NCBI GenBank assembly: GCA_041395665.1
Contig: JAWLAB010000005.1
Coordinates: 62,001 to 126,000 of the forward strand
Direction: 5' to 3'
DNA from: Pseudomonadales bacterium
Lineage (GTDB): Bacteria > Pseudomonadota > Gammaproteobacteria > Pseudomonadales > UBA7239
DNA: 64,000 bases
Below, one piece after another: positions 53,122-61,709 of the stretch. The notes below the pieces were generated by a model. That model saw only the letters and a list, made by a program, of their open reading frames with translations, ran no database searches and was not told the DNA's origin. Position 1 is the stretch's first letter; every line of letters begins with the position of its first letter. Both the position numbers and the translations under genes were made by a program.

Positions 53122-53412
53122 ATGCAATGCCCTATTTGTACTGGCACAAACTTGGTGATGTCTGAGCGACAAGGCATTGAGATCGACTACTGTCCACAGT
53201 GTCGCGGCGTATGGCTGGATCGTGGAGAGCTGGACAAAATCATCGAACGCTCGGCTCCAGCGCCGGCAGCGCAAACAGCACCACAACCCGCGCCACAAGC
53301 CATCCCACAACAACCGATTCCGCAGCCGTACAGCACTTATGGCAAACACCACAGCGGTCACTATAAAAAACACAAACGCGAAAGTTTTTTATCGGATTTA
53401 TTCGACTTCTGA
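53122..53412 (+). CDS. Small zinc-ribbon protein (TFIIB-type zinc finger)
   Basis: This 96-residue protein has an N-terminal zinc ribbon, CPIC...YCPQCRGVWLDRGEL (cysteines near residues 3, 6, 24 and 27), typical of the zf-TFIIB family. A Pro/Gln/Ala-rich linker and a basic C-terminus ('KKHKRESFLSDLFDF') follow. I choose ATG 53122 with TTGGAGA upstream. It lies 34 bases past modC and may be read with it. No role is established for this family in bacteria; nucleic-acid or protein binding is a guess. Confidence 0.78.
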   Translation: MQCPICTGTNLVMSERQGIEIDYCPQCRGVWLDRGELDKIIERSAPAPAAQTAPQPAPQAIPQQPIPQPYSTYGKHHSGHYKKHKRESFLSDLFDF

Positions 53413-53489
53413 TTCATGTCACGAGACGGTGTAAGCACTTCTCACACCGACAAACGCGTTTATTCCCCGTAAAATACAGGGAATTAGAT

Positions 53490-53531
53490 TTGACCCGTAT
53501 CAACAAACCCGCACTCGAAAGCGACTAGAAT
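53490..53531 (+). promoter_or_regulatory. FNR/Anr-type promoter upstream of the yip1-ccoNOQP genes
   Basis: TTGAC-CCGT-ATCAA (53490-53503) matches the FNR/Anr box TTGAT-N4-ATCAA with one difference. Its centre (53496.5) is about 41.5 bases before a start site predicted from the -10 TAGAAT at 53526-53531, the spacing of class II FNR activation. An inverted repeat TTCCC-N11-GGGAA (53463-53483) lies just upstream. The first gene downstream is the Yip1-like gene at 53565, then ccoN. Confidence 0.75.
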
Positions 53532-53564
53532 GCCGCCGCGAGAGCACAGACAGCGGTTTATTCC

Positions 53565-54167
53565 ATGCTAAATAATCCTTTCAATTTTTTGTTGTCTCCT
53601 AAAAAGCAGTGGCAAACAGTGGCCAATGCCTCGTTGAATGCGCTGCGCACCTCCGCCCTCTACACTTTTATTCTTGCCGCACTGGCCTGCTACGCGTGGT
53701 ATTACGGCACCACAACCGCAGGCTGGCAGCTACCTGGTGGTAGCGAGCTGATACGCCTAGCACCCGATAGCGCACTGCGCATTGTTATCGCGTTCTACTG
53801 CGCCATCATCTTGGCGCTGTGGGGTATCGGTTATGCCATTCACTGGATGGCCGGCACCTACGGCTCCATCACTACTTTCACTAAGGGCTATGCCGTGGCG
53901 GCCTATGGCGCGACCCCTCTCTTTCTCGCTGGTTTGGCTGGTTTTTTCCCCAACCTAGGCCTCGACCTCATTATCGGCATGGTTGCAGTGAGCTGGGCGG
54001 TCTACTTGTTGTACACCGGGCTGCCCATCGTGATGAATATCCCCGAAGAGCGCGGCTTCCTGTATGCCAGCGCTGTGCTCGGCGTGTGCTTGGTTTTCTT
54101 GGTGGCGATGATGGGTGCCACGGTTGTTCTATGGAATTTCGGCTTAATGCCTGTATTCGTAGACTGA
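53565..54167 (+). CDS. Yip1-family-like inner-membrane protein
   Basis: This 200-residue protein has five to six hydrophobic helices ('LYTFILAALACYAWYYG', 'IVIAFYCAIILALWGIGYAIHW', 'AAYGATPLFLAGLAGFFP', 'GMVAVSWAVYLLYTGLP', 'VLGVCLVFLVAMMGATVVLW'). This is the pattern of Yip1-type (PF04893) proteins of bacteria; the N-terminus 'NPFNFLLSPKKQWQTVA' also fits. It lies directly behind the FNR-type promoter and 48 bases before ccoN, so it should be co-expressed with the oxidase. Function is unknown. Confidence 0.7.
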   Translation: MLNNPFNFLLSPKKQWQTVANASLNALRTSALYTFILAALACYAWYYGTTTAGWQLPGGSELIRLAPDSALRIVIAFYCAIILALWGIGYAIHWMAGTYGSITTFTKGYAVAAYGATPLFLAGLAGFFPNLGLDLIIGMVAVSWAVYLLYTGLPIVMNIPEERGFLYASAVLGVCLVFLVAMMGATVVLWNFGLMPVFVD

Positions 54168-54215
54168 CACGCGGAATCTGTATCCCCTTTCTAACCCTGA
54201 AGTTAAAGGCGTCCT

Positions 54216-55640
54216 ATGCAAGCTGATCATCAAAATACGACCCCCGTGGTGTACAACTATCGGGTAGTGCGGCAATTTACCGTCATGACCGTGGTGTGGG
54301 GCATTGTCGGTATGCTCGTCGGCGTGTTGATCGCCGCACAGCTGGTCTGGCCCGACCTCAACTTCGGTCAAGCATGGCTGTCGTTTGGCCGACTGCGCCC
54401 TCTGCACACCAACGCCGTTATTTTCGCCTTCGGTGGTAGTGCATTGATTGGTACATCGCTCTATATCGTGCAACGCACTTGCCAAGCGCGCTTGATTTCA
54501 GACGGCCTCGCCGCCTTTGTTTTCTGGGGCTGGCAATTGGTGATTGTGCTTGCCGCGATTACGCTCCCCATGGGCATAACTACCAGCAAGGAATACGCCG
54601 AACTGGAATGGCCGATTGATATCCTGATCGCTATTGTCTGGATTGCTTACGGCATTGTTTTCTTTGGCACCATCACCAAGCGCCGCACCTCCCACATTTA
54701 TGTCGCCAACTGGTTTTACGCTGCATTTATTATCGCTATCGCCGCGTTGCACATTCTGAACAGCGCAGAAATGCCCGCGACTTTAACGAAGTCTTACTCC
54801 GCCTACGCCGGCGCAGTGGATGCCATGGTGCAGTGGTGGTATGGCCACAATGCTGTAGGTTTTCTGCTCACTGCCGGCTTCCTCGGCATGATGTACTACT
54901 TCGTCCCTAAGCAAGCGGAACGCCCTGTTTATTCCTATCGTCTTTCTATCGTGCATTTCTGGGCTTTGATCGCCACCTATATCTGGGCCGGCCCTCACCA
55001 TCTGCACTACACCGCGTTACCACCGTGGGTGCAAAGCTTGGGCATGATTATGTCCGTGATTTTGCTAGCTCCCTCATGGGGCGGCATGATCAACGGCGTG
55101 ATGACGCTTTCAGGCGCGTGGGACAAATTGCGCACCGACCCCATTCTGCGCTTCTTGGTGGTGTCACTGTCTTTCTACGGCATGTCCACTTTTGAAGGCT
55201 CGATGATGTCGATTAAAAGTGTCAACGCGATGTCGCATTACACCGACTGGACGATCGGCCATGTGCACTCCGGTGCGCTCGGCTGGGTGGCGATGATCAC
55301 CATCGGCTCCTCTTACCACTTAATCCCGATTCTGTTCGGCAAACAGAGCTTGTACAGCATCAAATTGGTGAGTGTGCATTTCTGGCTCTCCACAGTCGGC
55401 ACCGTGTTGTATATCGCCTCCATGTGGGTCAACGGCATTATCCAAGCACTGATGTGGCACGCCTACAACGCGGACGGCACACTCACTTACAGCTTTGCTG
55501 AATCCGTTTCTGCCAGCTACCCCGGTTATATCGTGCGTTTTGCGGGCGGCGCCATGTTCCTTTCTGGCATGTTAATCATGGCGTACAACATGTGGAAAAC
55601 TTCGCAGATGCCAGCTGCCACAGCGGAGCAATCATCATGA
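54216..55640 (+). CDS. ccoN: cbb3-type cytochrome c oxidase subunit I
   Basis: CcoN is the catalytic subunit of the high-affinity cbb3 oxidase, holding heme b and the heme b3-CuB centre. The 474-residue protein has about twelve membrane helices. His-containing motifs expected for the metal sites are present: 'RPLHTNAVIFAFGG', 'QWWYGHNAVGFLLTAG', 'AGPHHLHYTALP' and 'TIGHVHSGALGWVAM'. Its stop overlaps the ccoO start as ATGA (55637-55640). Confidence 0.97.
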   Translation: MQADHQNTTPVVYNYRVVRQFTVMTVVWGIVGMLVGVLIAAQLVWPDLNFGQAWLSFGRLRPLHTNAVIFAFGGSALIGTSLYIVQRTCQARLISDGLAAFVFWGWQLVIVLAAITLPMGITTSKEYAELEWPIDILIAIVWIAYGIVFFGTITKRRTSHIYVANWFYAAFIIAIAALHILNSAEMPATLTKSYSAYAGAVDAMVQWWYGHNAVGFLLTAGFLGMMYYFVPKQAERPVYSYRLSIVHFWALIATYIWAGPHHLHYTALPPWVQSLGMIMSVILLAPSWGGMINGVMTLSGAWDKLRTDPILRFLVVSLSFYGMSTFEGSMMSIKSVNAMSHYTDWTIGHVHSGALGWVAMITIGSSYHLIPILFGKQSLYSIKLVSVHFWLSTVGTVLYIASMWVNGIIQALMWHAYNADGTLTYSFAESVSASYPGYIVRFAGGAMFLSGMLIMAYNMWKTSQMPAATAEQSS

Positions 55641-56296
55641 GTGGACAAGAAAATCTACACAGCAAAATTGAAAAAAACATTGCATTGATGATGGTATTAA
55701 TTCTTATCGTCATTAGCTTTAGTGTTTTGGTAGAAATTGTTCCACTCGCTTTTCAAAAAGATGTCACGGAACCCATCAAAGGTTTGAAACCGTTCTCCGC
55801 GTTGCAACTGGAAGGGCGAGATATTTATATCCGCGAAGGCTGCGTAGGATGTCACTCACAAATGATTCGCCCATTCCGCGCAGAAACAGAGCGCTACGGC
55901 TTTTATTCTGTTGCCGGCGAATCGGTTTATGAGCGTCCGTTTTTATGGGGATCCAAACGCACAGGGCCAGACTTGGCGCGTGTTGGCGGCCGTTACAGTG
56001 ATGAATGGCACAGCGCGCACTTGTACAACCCGCGCGATGTAGTACCGGAATCCGTGATGCCTGCATACACTTGGTTGTTTGACAATGTACTGGATGGCAA
56101 AGACACCGCTGCAAAAATGCGTGCGTTACGCAAATTGGGCGTGCCTTATTCCGATGCAGATATTGAAGGAGCACAAGCGGCTGTTGCTGGCAAATTAGAA
56201 GTGGATGCCGTGATTGCTTACTTGCAACAACTCGGCACTGTGATCCCTGCCAACCCTGCGATTCAACAGCGCATCCAAGCGCAGGAGAAGCAGTAA
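55637..56296 (+). CDS. ccoO: cbb3-type cytochrome c oxidase subunit II (monoheme c)
   Basis: CcoO is a membrane-anchored monoheme cytochrome c that passes electrons to CcoN. The 219-residue protein has one N-terminal membrane helix ('IALMMVLILIVISFSVLVEIV') and the heme motif 'GCVGCHSQMIRPF' (Cys69, Cys72, His73). 'VPESVMPAYTWLF' supplies the distal Met. I choose ATG 55637, overlapping the ccoN stop; the longer frame starting inside ccoN is not credible. Confidence 0.96.
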   Translation: MSGQENLHSKIEKNIALMMVLILIVISFSVLVEIVPLAFQKDVTEPIKGLKPFSALQLEGRDIYIREGCVGCHSQMIRPFRAETERYGFYSVAGESVYERPFLWGSKRTGPDLARVGGRYSDEWHSAHLYNPRDVVPESVMPAYTWLFDNVLDGKDTAAKMRALRKLGVPYSDADIEGAQAAVAGKLEVDAVIAYLQQLGTVIPANPAIQQRIQAQEKQ

Positions 56297-56298
56297 AC

Positions 56299-56505
56299 AT
56301 GGATCTCAACACGGTGCGTGGATTAATCACGCTGGCATTATTGATTCTATTTATTTGGTTGATTGCGTGGGCTTATAGCAAAAAACGCAAACAAACTTTT
56401 ACTGATGCTGCCAATTTACCGTTTGCTGATGAAGCCATTGCTGATCGCTCAAAACAGCAAGCAGCACAAACGACAACCAACACCAGAACGGGAGATGTTG
56501 AATGA
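56299..56505 (+). CDS. ccoQ: cbb3 oxidase subunit CcoQ
   Basis: CcoQ (FixQ) is a small one-helix protein that stabilises the oxidase complex. The 68-residue protein has one helix ('GLITLALLILFIWLIAWAYS') and a basic then polar tail ('KKRKQTFTDAANLPFADE'), typical of the family. It lies between ccoO (2 bases) and ccoP, whose start overlaps its stop by four bases. Confidence 0.93.
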   Translation: MDLNTVRGLITLALLILFIWLIAWAYSKKRKQTFTDAANLPFADEAIADRSKQQAAQTTTNTRTGDVE

Positions 56506-57407
56506 GCAGTTTCTGGAGCACTTGGGTCATTGCTCTCACCACGATTGTCCTCGTCGGTATCGTGTGGGTTTTATTTGGCAACCGTACGCGTTCAGGTGAT
56601 CCCGATGCCACCACCGGCCATGTTTACGATGGTATTGAAGAATATGACAACCCTATGCCCGCATGGTGGTTTTACATGTTTGTTTTAACCATCATTTTCA
56701 GTATCGGTTACTTAGTTTTGTATCCAGGCATGGGTAACTACAAAGGTGCGCTCGGCTGGACACCCGAAGGCCAATGGCATATTGAAAACGAAAAAGTCGA
56801 CGCCAAAGTGAACGAAGCCTTGGCGCCTTACGCCAATATGTCGATAGAAGAATTGGCAAAAGATGAAAAAGCACATCGTATCGGCCAACGCTTGTTTGCT
56901 TCCAACTGCGCAGTGTGCCACGGCGCTGACGCAGGTGGCGTCAAAGGCTTTCCTAATTTACGCGACAGTGATTGGTTGTACGGTGGCTCACCCGATCAAA
57001 TTTTAGAAACGATTGGTAAAGGTAGAAAAGGCAGTATGCCACCGTGGAAAGGTGTGCTCACCGAACAACAAATGGATGATGTTGCCACTTGGATTACCAC
57101 CAAAGACGCCAACCAAAAACCTGAAGCAGGCGCGAAAGTTTTTGCCACTTATTGCGCGGTCTGTCACGGCCCCGATGCCAAAGGTTTACAAGCAGTGGGA
57201 GCGCCCAACTTAACCGACGATATTTGGTTGTACGGCGGTGATATCGGCGAAATCAAAATCACCATCCACAACGGGCGCAATGGTCAAATGCCTGCACACG
57301 AACATTTACTGATTCCAGAAAAAATTCGTCTGCTGGCAGCCTTTGTATACGGATTAAGCCACGACACGAGCAATACCGCAGGGAAGCGCGAACAAGCAAT
57401 ACAGTAG
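56502..57407 (+). CDS. ccoP: cbb3-type cytochrome c oxidase subunit III (diheme c)
   Basis: CcoP is the diheme cytochrome subunit that accepts electrons from soluble cytochromes. The 301-residue protein has two N-terminal membrane helices ('FWSTWVIALTTIVLVGIVWVLF' and 'WWFYMFVLTIIFSIGYLVLY') with the typical 'YDGIEEYDNPMP' between them. Two heme motifs follow: 'CAVCHGADAGG' (Cys136, Cys139, His140) and 'CAVCHGPDAKG' (Cys218, Cys221, His222). It ends the ccoNOQP group, 30 bases before ccoG. Confidence 0.97.
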   Translation: MSSFWSTWVIALTTIVLVGIVWVLFGNRTRSGDPDATTGHVYDGIEEYDNPMPAWWFYMFVLTIIFSIGYLVLYPGMGNYKGALGWTPEGQWHIENEKVDAKVNEALAPYANMSIEELAKDEKAHRIGQRLFASNCAVCHGADAGGVKGFPNLRDSDWLYGGSPDQILETIGKGRKGSMPPWKGVLTEQQMDDVATWITTKDANQKPEAGAKVFATYCAVCHGPDAKGLQAVGAPNLTDDIWLYGGDIGEIKITIHNGRNGQMPAHEHLLIPEKIRLLAAFVYGLSHDTSNTAGKREQAIQ

Positions 57408-57437
57408 CACTTCAATCACTGCACAATGGTATGAGAG

Positions 57438-58874
57438 ATGTCATCGAGTGATCCAGATAGAATTCCCTTAGTTAATGAATATGTGCCAGACCAACTGGCA
57501 CCCAAGGAAGTCGCGGAACTCGATCTCTACCAAAAGCGTGAGAAAATTTACACGCGCAGCATTGAAGGTTTTTTTCAACGCATTCGTTTATTTACCGGCT
57601 GGCCACTGCTCGTTGGTTATTTTTTTCTACCGTGGACACAGTGGCACGGCCACCAAACCATTCTATTTGATCTCCCCGCGCGCAAATTTTATATTTTTGA
57701 TTTAGTTTTCTGGCCGCAAGATTTAGTGCTACTGGCATGGACACTGATCATCGCCGCCTTCGCATTATTCTTTTTCACTTCATTATTTGGTCGTATTTGG
57801 TGCGGTTATTCCTGCCCGCAAACCGTATGGACCAGTATTTTTATGTGGATGGAACAAAAAGCGGAAGGTAGCCGAAACCAGCGCATCAAATTAGACCAAG
57901 CACCGTGGTCTATAGAAAAAGTTTTACGAAAAACTGCCAAACACACCATGTGGATAAGCTTCGCTTTTTTAACCGGTTTTACTTTTGTCGGTTATTTCAC
58001 TTCCATTACTGAGCTCAGCTTTACTTTCTTTTCAGGGAGTGCAGATTTAGCCGTTTACGCATGGATAGGCCTGTTTGCCTTCATGACTTACCTCAACGCC
58101 GGTTGGCTGCGTGAGCAAGTGTGTTTGTACATGTGCCCGTATGCGCGCTTTCAAGCAGCGATGTTTGATAGCGACACTTTGACTGTCACTTACGACAATG
58201 TGCGCGGCGAACCACGCGGTGCACGACGCGTGAATGACGGCGAAAAACCTTCCGCTCTCGGCGACTGCATCGACTGTATGTTGTGCGTACAAGTGTGCCC
58301 TACCGGCATCGATATACGCGATGGCTTGCAATACGAATGTATCAACTGCGCCTTATGTGTTGATGCCTGTAACGCCGTGATGGAAAAAGTGGGTTACGCG
58401 CCTAACTTGATTGCTTACAGTTCAGAAAACCGCGTAGAGGGAAAGAAATTTCACTGGCTGCGTTTACGCACCGTTGGCTACGGCGGTGTGTTATTGATTA
58501 TGTGTGGCTTATTTATTGGCGCATTGATACTGCGCGAAACTACGGATGTAAAAATCTTGCGCGAACGCAATGCCATGTATCAAGTGCGCAATGGAAACAT
58601 AGAAAATGTTTATACACTAAAAATTGGCAATCGCGATCGCAATAGCCATCGTTACACTATCAGCGTCAACCACGAAAATATTTCCATTGTTGGCGAAACC
58701 TCGTTACAAGTCGGCTCTGGCGAAGAGCTGAGTGTTCCGCTGCGTTTATCCATGCCGGTTTCCGCATGGAAAAGACGCAGTTTTGATATACAGTTTCATG
58801 CCTGCCTTGCAGATAACGCAGAGCAAAACCACTGCATCAAGCAGAAAAACCGCTTTACGGGGCCATTGCAATGA
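57438..58874 (+). CDS. ccoG: Cytochrome cbb3 assembly protein CcoG (4Fe-4S)
   Basis: CcoG (RdxA/FixG) is a membrane iron-sulfur protein that reduces Cu(II) for cbb3 assembly. The 478-residue protein has about five membrane helices and 'GYSCPQTVW' early. Two ferredoxin-type clusters follow ('CIDCMLCVQVCPTGIDIRDGLQ' and 'ECINCALCVDACNAVMEKVGY'). A C-terminal periplasmic Ig-like domain (about 385-478) completes it. Its stop overlaps the ccoH start by four bases. Confidence 0.96.
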   Translation: MSSSDPDRIPLVNEYVPDQLAPKEVAELDLYQKREKIYTRSIEGFFQRIRLFTGWPLLVGYFFLPWTQWHGHQTILFDLPARKFYIFDLVFWPQDLVLLAWTLIIAAFALFFFTSLFGRIWCGYSCPQTVWTSIFMWMEQKAEGSRNQRIKLDQAPWSIEKVLRKTAKHTMWISFAFLTGFTFVGYFTSITELSFTFFSGSADLAVYAWIGLFAFMTYLNAGWLREQVCLYMCPYARFQAAMFDSDTLTVTYDNVRGEPRGARRVNDGEKPSALGDCIDCMLCVQVCPTGIDIRDGLQYECINCALCVDACNAVMEKVGYAPNLIAYSSENRVEGKKFHWLRLRTVGYGGVLLIMCGLFIGALILRETTDVKILRERNAMYQVRNGNIENVYTLKIGNRDRNSHRYTISVNHENISIVGETSLQVGSGEELSVPLRLSMPVSAWKRRSFDIQFHACLADNAEQNHCIKQKNRFTGPLQ

Positions 58875-59086
58875 GCTCACCGCGTCGCACGGATACAAAA
58901 CCTTGGCATCAACAATTTTGGCCGTGGTTTATCATTGGCTTGCTCGCTTTTGCGATCAGCTTTTGTTCTGTATTCATTTATTTAGCTGTGAAACACGCCG
59001 ATCCAGTCATTGACAAAAATTACTATCAAAAAGGTTTGGATATCAACAAGACGCTTGAGCAAAAGGATGAACACTCGCCTCAATAA
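58871..59086 (+). CDS. ccoH: Short CcoH/FixH-like protein
   Basis: CcoH (FixH) is a one-helix membrane protein needed for stable cbb3 oxidase. This copy has only 71 residues, whereas the usual length is about 150-170. It keeps the N-terminal part: 'KPWHQQFWPWFIIGLLAFAI' (helix), 'VKHADPVIDKNYYQKGLDINKTLE'. The periplasmic beta-domain is missing, and only 20 bases separate its stop from ccoI, so no hidden remainder exists. It starts in an ATGA overlap with ccoG. It may be a minimal working form or a truncated gene. Confidence 0.8.
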   Translation: MSSPRRTDTKPWHQQFWPWFIIGLLAFAISFCSVFIYLAVKHADPVIDKNYYQKGLDINKTLEQKDEHSPQ

Positions 59087-59106
59087 TTGGTTGGGTAGCA
59101 ACGCTC

Positions 59107-61545
59107 ATGCGTAACAGCGCGGCGCATTGCTTTCACTGTCAGGCGTTGTTGCCACACAACAATCCACTGCAATTTTCAGCAATTATCAACCAAGAAACAC
59201 GCTACTTTTGCTGCCCTGCCTGCCTTGCAGTGGCCAGCACCATCCACAACCTCGGTTTAGAACAATACTATCGCCAACGCGATAACAAACCGCAGCAACC
59301 CTCCAATACAGATGTACTCATCATTGATGCCGCAGCTTTTGATACCGTTGTGCGTGTTATCGATAAAACGCTGTGCGAAGTACAGCTGTTTATACCGGAT
59401 ATTCACTGCACTTCCTGTTGCTGGCTGATTGAAAAGCGCCTGCAACAATTAACAGGCATCACCAAAGTACAGGCTCAATTTCATTCACACAAACTCACAT
59501 TACACTGGCACCAAGACCAACTGCCATTAGACGAAATTCTTCGCATTCTGCAGGACATAGGCTATCGCGCAACACCTTGGCAACCTACGCGCCAACAAAG
59601 CACAACAAACTTGCAGCAAAAGAAATTGTTGCAGCGTTTAGGTGTAGCAGGATTACTCGCACTACAAATTCACATGGTTGCTATGGGCGGTTACTTCGGC
59701 GCAGACAGTAATATGCAGCAGTGGCTCAATGTCGTTGCGCTACTGCTCTCCATTCCTGTGTGGTTTTATTGCGCCGATATTTTCTTTCACAACGCCAACA
59801 GAAGCATACGCAACTTATTACAACGCAATAGAGATACCTTTGTTATCAACATGGATGTACCCATTGCTGTGGCCATTATTGCCGCCGCAATTGCCAGCAT
59901 TATCGCCGTCATACAGCGCACCGACGATGTGTATTTTGACTCCATCGCCATGTTTGTGTTTCTTCTGCTCGGCGCGCGGTTTCTTGAAGCACGCGCAAGA
60001 AATCGACTCGCAGAATACGCACAAGAACCGCTATTACCGCAAACCTGTATTCGTTTACACAACAAACAGAGAGAAAACATTAGCATTCACTCTTTGCAAA
60101 TTAATGACTGCATAGTGGTTGAAACCGGCATTATCCCTATCGATGGAGACATTATTTCTGGCAGCGCCGCCATTGAACAAGCCGTGATTACCGGCGAGTT
60201 TTTACCCGTGCAAAAACAAGCAGGCGACACCGTACTCGCTGGCACCACGCTGCTCAATGGACAAATCATTGTGCAAGCGAAACACTGGGGAGCAGACAGC
60301 CACATTGCGCACTTGCATCAGCGCATGGAGCAAGCGTTTTTCCAAAAACAGCAACGGCATTTCACCGCGCGCACTATGTACGATCGCGTGGCACAAATTT
60401 TTACGCCCACTGTATTGTTACTCGCCACACTCAGCGCACTGTATTGGTGGTGGGCAGACGCCAGCAAAGCATTACCCAGTTTTCTCGCTGTGCTAGTTGC
60501 TAGCTGCCCTTGTGCATTAACACTCGCCGCACCCACAGCACTCACTGCTGCAACATTGCGTTTACGCCAATACGGCATTCTCATCACAAGCAGTCATGTA
60601 TTAAAGATACTTCCCGCGATTACGCAATATGTTTTTGATAAAACAGGCACGCTGACACAAGGCCGTATGCACATTTCGCACATTCAATTATTTGGCACAC
60701 ACAGTGAAGAAGAATGCGTTGCCATTGCTGCCGCCATGGAACGCAATTCCACTCACCCCATCGCCAGTGCTTTTCACACAGCGCAACGAGATAACACTTT
60801 TTTTACCGTTGATAAAACGCAATCCGTATTACACTGCGGAATAGAGGCAAAAAAAGATCATGTTATTTATCGACTCGGCAAACAAGATTGGGCTTGCGCA
60901 GAGGAGAATATCGTACTCAAAGACAATATGCATGACACCATTCCCTTATTTTTATCAGAAAACAGCAAGTTATTAGCTATTTTTTATTTGGGTGATCCAC
61001 TGCGCACTACAGCCACTCAATGTATAAATGCTCTACAAAAAGATGGCATTCAATGCACGATTGCATCAGGCGATAATTCCAATGCTGTCGATGCAGTTGC
61101 TCGCACTCTCAATATCAACACCGTGCATCGCCATTGCTCACCCAATCAAAAAGTGCAAATCATTGAAACATTGCGGCAACAACAAAAAGTGTTGATGGTG
61201 GGCGATGGCATCAACGATGGCCCTGTTTTAGCACACGCCGATGTCTCCGTTGCTTTAGCAGATGCCAGCAAAACAGCACAGCTCGCTGCCGATGTTATTT
61301 TGTTAAACAATCAATTGGATGATTTATTGCAGTTGCGTACTATTGCTCTGCACACGCGCACTATTGTGCGACAAAATCTTTCATGGGCACTGGTCTACAA
61401 TGTAGGCATCCTGCCTTTGGCAGCAACAGGCTGGCTCACGCCAGTCAATGCAGCCATCGGTATGGCTATCAGCTCTCTGCTGGTAACAATCAATGCGCTG
61501 CGCTTACTACCACGCACACGCCGGCTTCAAGTAGAAACCTTATGA
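59107..61545 (+). CDS. ccoI: Copper-transporting P-type ATPase for cbb3 assembly (CcoI)
   Basis: CcoI supplies copper to the CuB site of cbb3 oxidase. The 812-residue protein has an N-terminal Cys-rich domain ('CFHCQALL', 'CCPACLAVAS') and an HMA domain whose site is 'CTSCCW' (Cys101, Cys104). Eight membrane helices and the metal channel motif CPC (467-469) follow. Phosphorylated Asp511 is in 'DKTGTLTQG', with 'NSTHPIASA' and 'VGDGINDGPVLAHAD' later. It ends in an ATGA overlap with ccoS. Confidence 0.95.
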   Translation: MRNSAAHCFHCQALLPHNNPLQFSAIINQETRYFCCPACLAVASTIHNLGLEQYYRQRDNKPQQPSNTDVLIIDAAAFDTVVRVIDKTLCEVQLFIPDIHCTSCCWLIEKRLQQLTGITKVQAQFHSHKLTLHWHQDQLPLDEILRILQDIGYRATPWQPTRQQSTTNLQQKKLLQRLGVAGLLALQIHMVAMGGYFGADSNMQQWLNVVALLLSIPVWFYCADIFFHNANRSIRNLLQRNRDTFVINMDVPIAVAIIAAAIASIIAVIQRTDDVYFDSIAMFVFLLLGARFLEARARNRLAEYAQEPLLPQTCIRLHNKQRENISIHSLQINDCIVVETGIIPIDGDIISGSAAIEQAVITGEFLPVQKQAGDTVLAGTTLLNGQIIVQAKHWGADSHIAHLHQRMEQAFFQKQQRHFTARTMYDRVAQIFTPTVLLLATLSALYWWWADASKALPSFLAVLVASCPCALTLAAPTALTAATLRLRQYGILITSSHVLKILPAITQYVFDKTGTLTQGRMHISHIQLFGTHSEEECVAIAAAMERNSTHPIASAFHTAQRDNTFFTVDKTQSVLHCGIEAKKDHVIYRLGKQDWACAEENIVLKDNMHDTIPLFLSENSKLLAIFYLGDPLRTTATQCINALQKDGIQCTIASGDNSNAVDAVARTLNINTVHRHCSPNQKVQIIETLRQQQKVLMVGDGINDGPVLAHADVSVALADASKTAQLAADVILLNNQLDDLLQLRTIALHTRTIVRQNLSWALVYNVGILPLAATGWLTPVNAAIGMAISSLLVTINALRLLPRTRRLQVETL

Positions 61546-61709
61546 CCAGTTTTTATCTCATCATTCCTGTCGCTGTTATTTTTTGCGTCATCGCCATCAG
61601 CGCTTGGCTGTGGGCGAACCGCAGCGGTCAATACGATGATCTCGATCGTGAAGCGCGGCGCATCCTCGAGGAGGAAGATGCAATCATCACGAATAAAAAC
61701 CATGAATGA
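61542..61709 (+). CDS. ccoS: cbb3 oxidase assembly protein CcoS
   Basis: CcoS is a small one-helix protein needed for heme and copper insertion into cbb3 oxidase. The 55-residue protein has one helix ('FYLIIPVAVIFCVIAISAWLWA') and the conserved 'GQYDDLDREARRILEEED'. The true start is ATG 61542, overlapping the ccoI stop; its end overlaps the next gene by eight bases. Confidence 0.94.
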   Translation: MTSFYLIIPVAVIFCVIAISAWLWANRSGQYDDLDREARRILEEEDAIITNKNHE

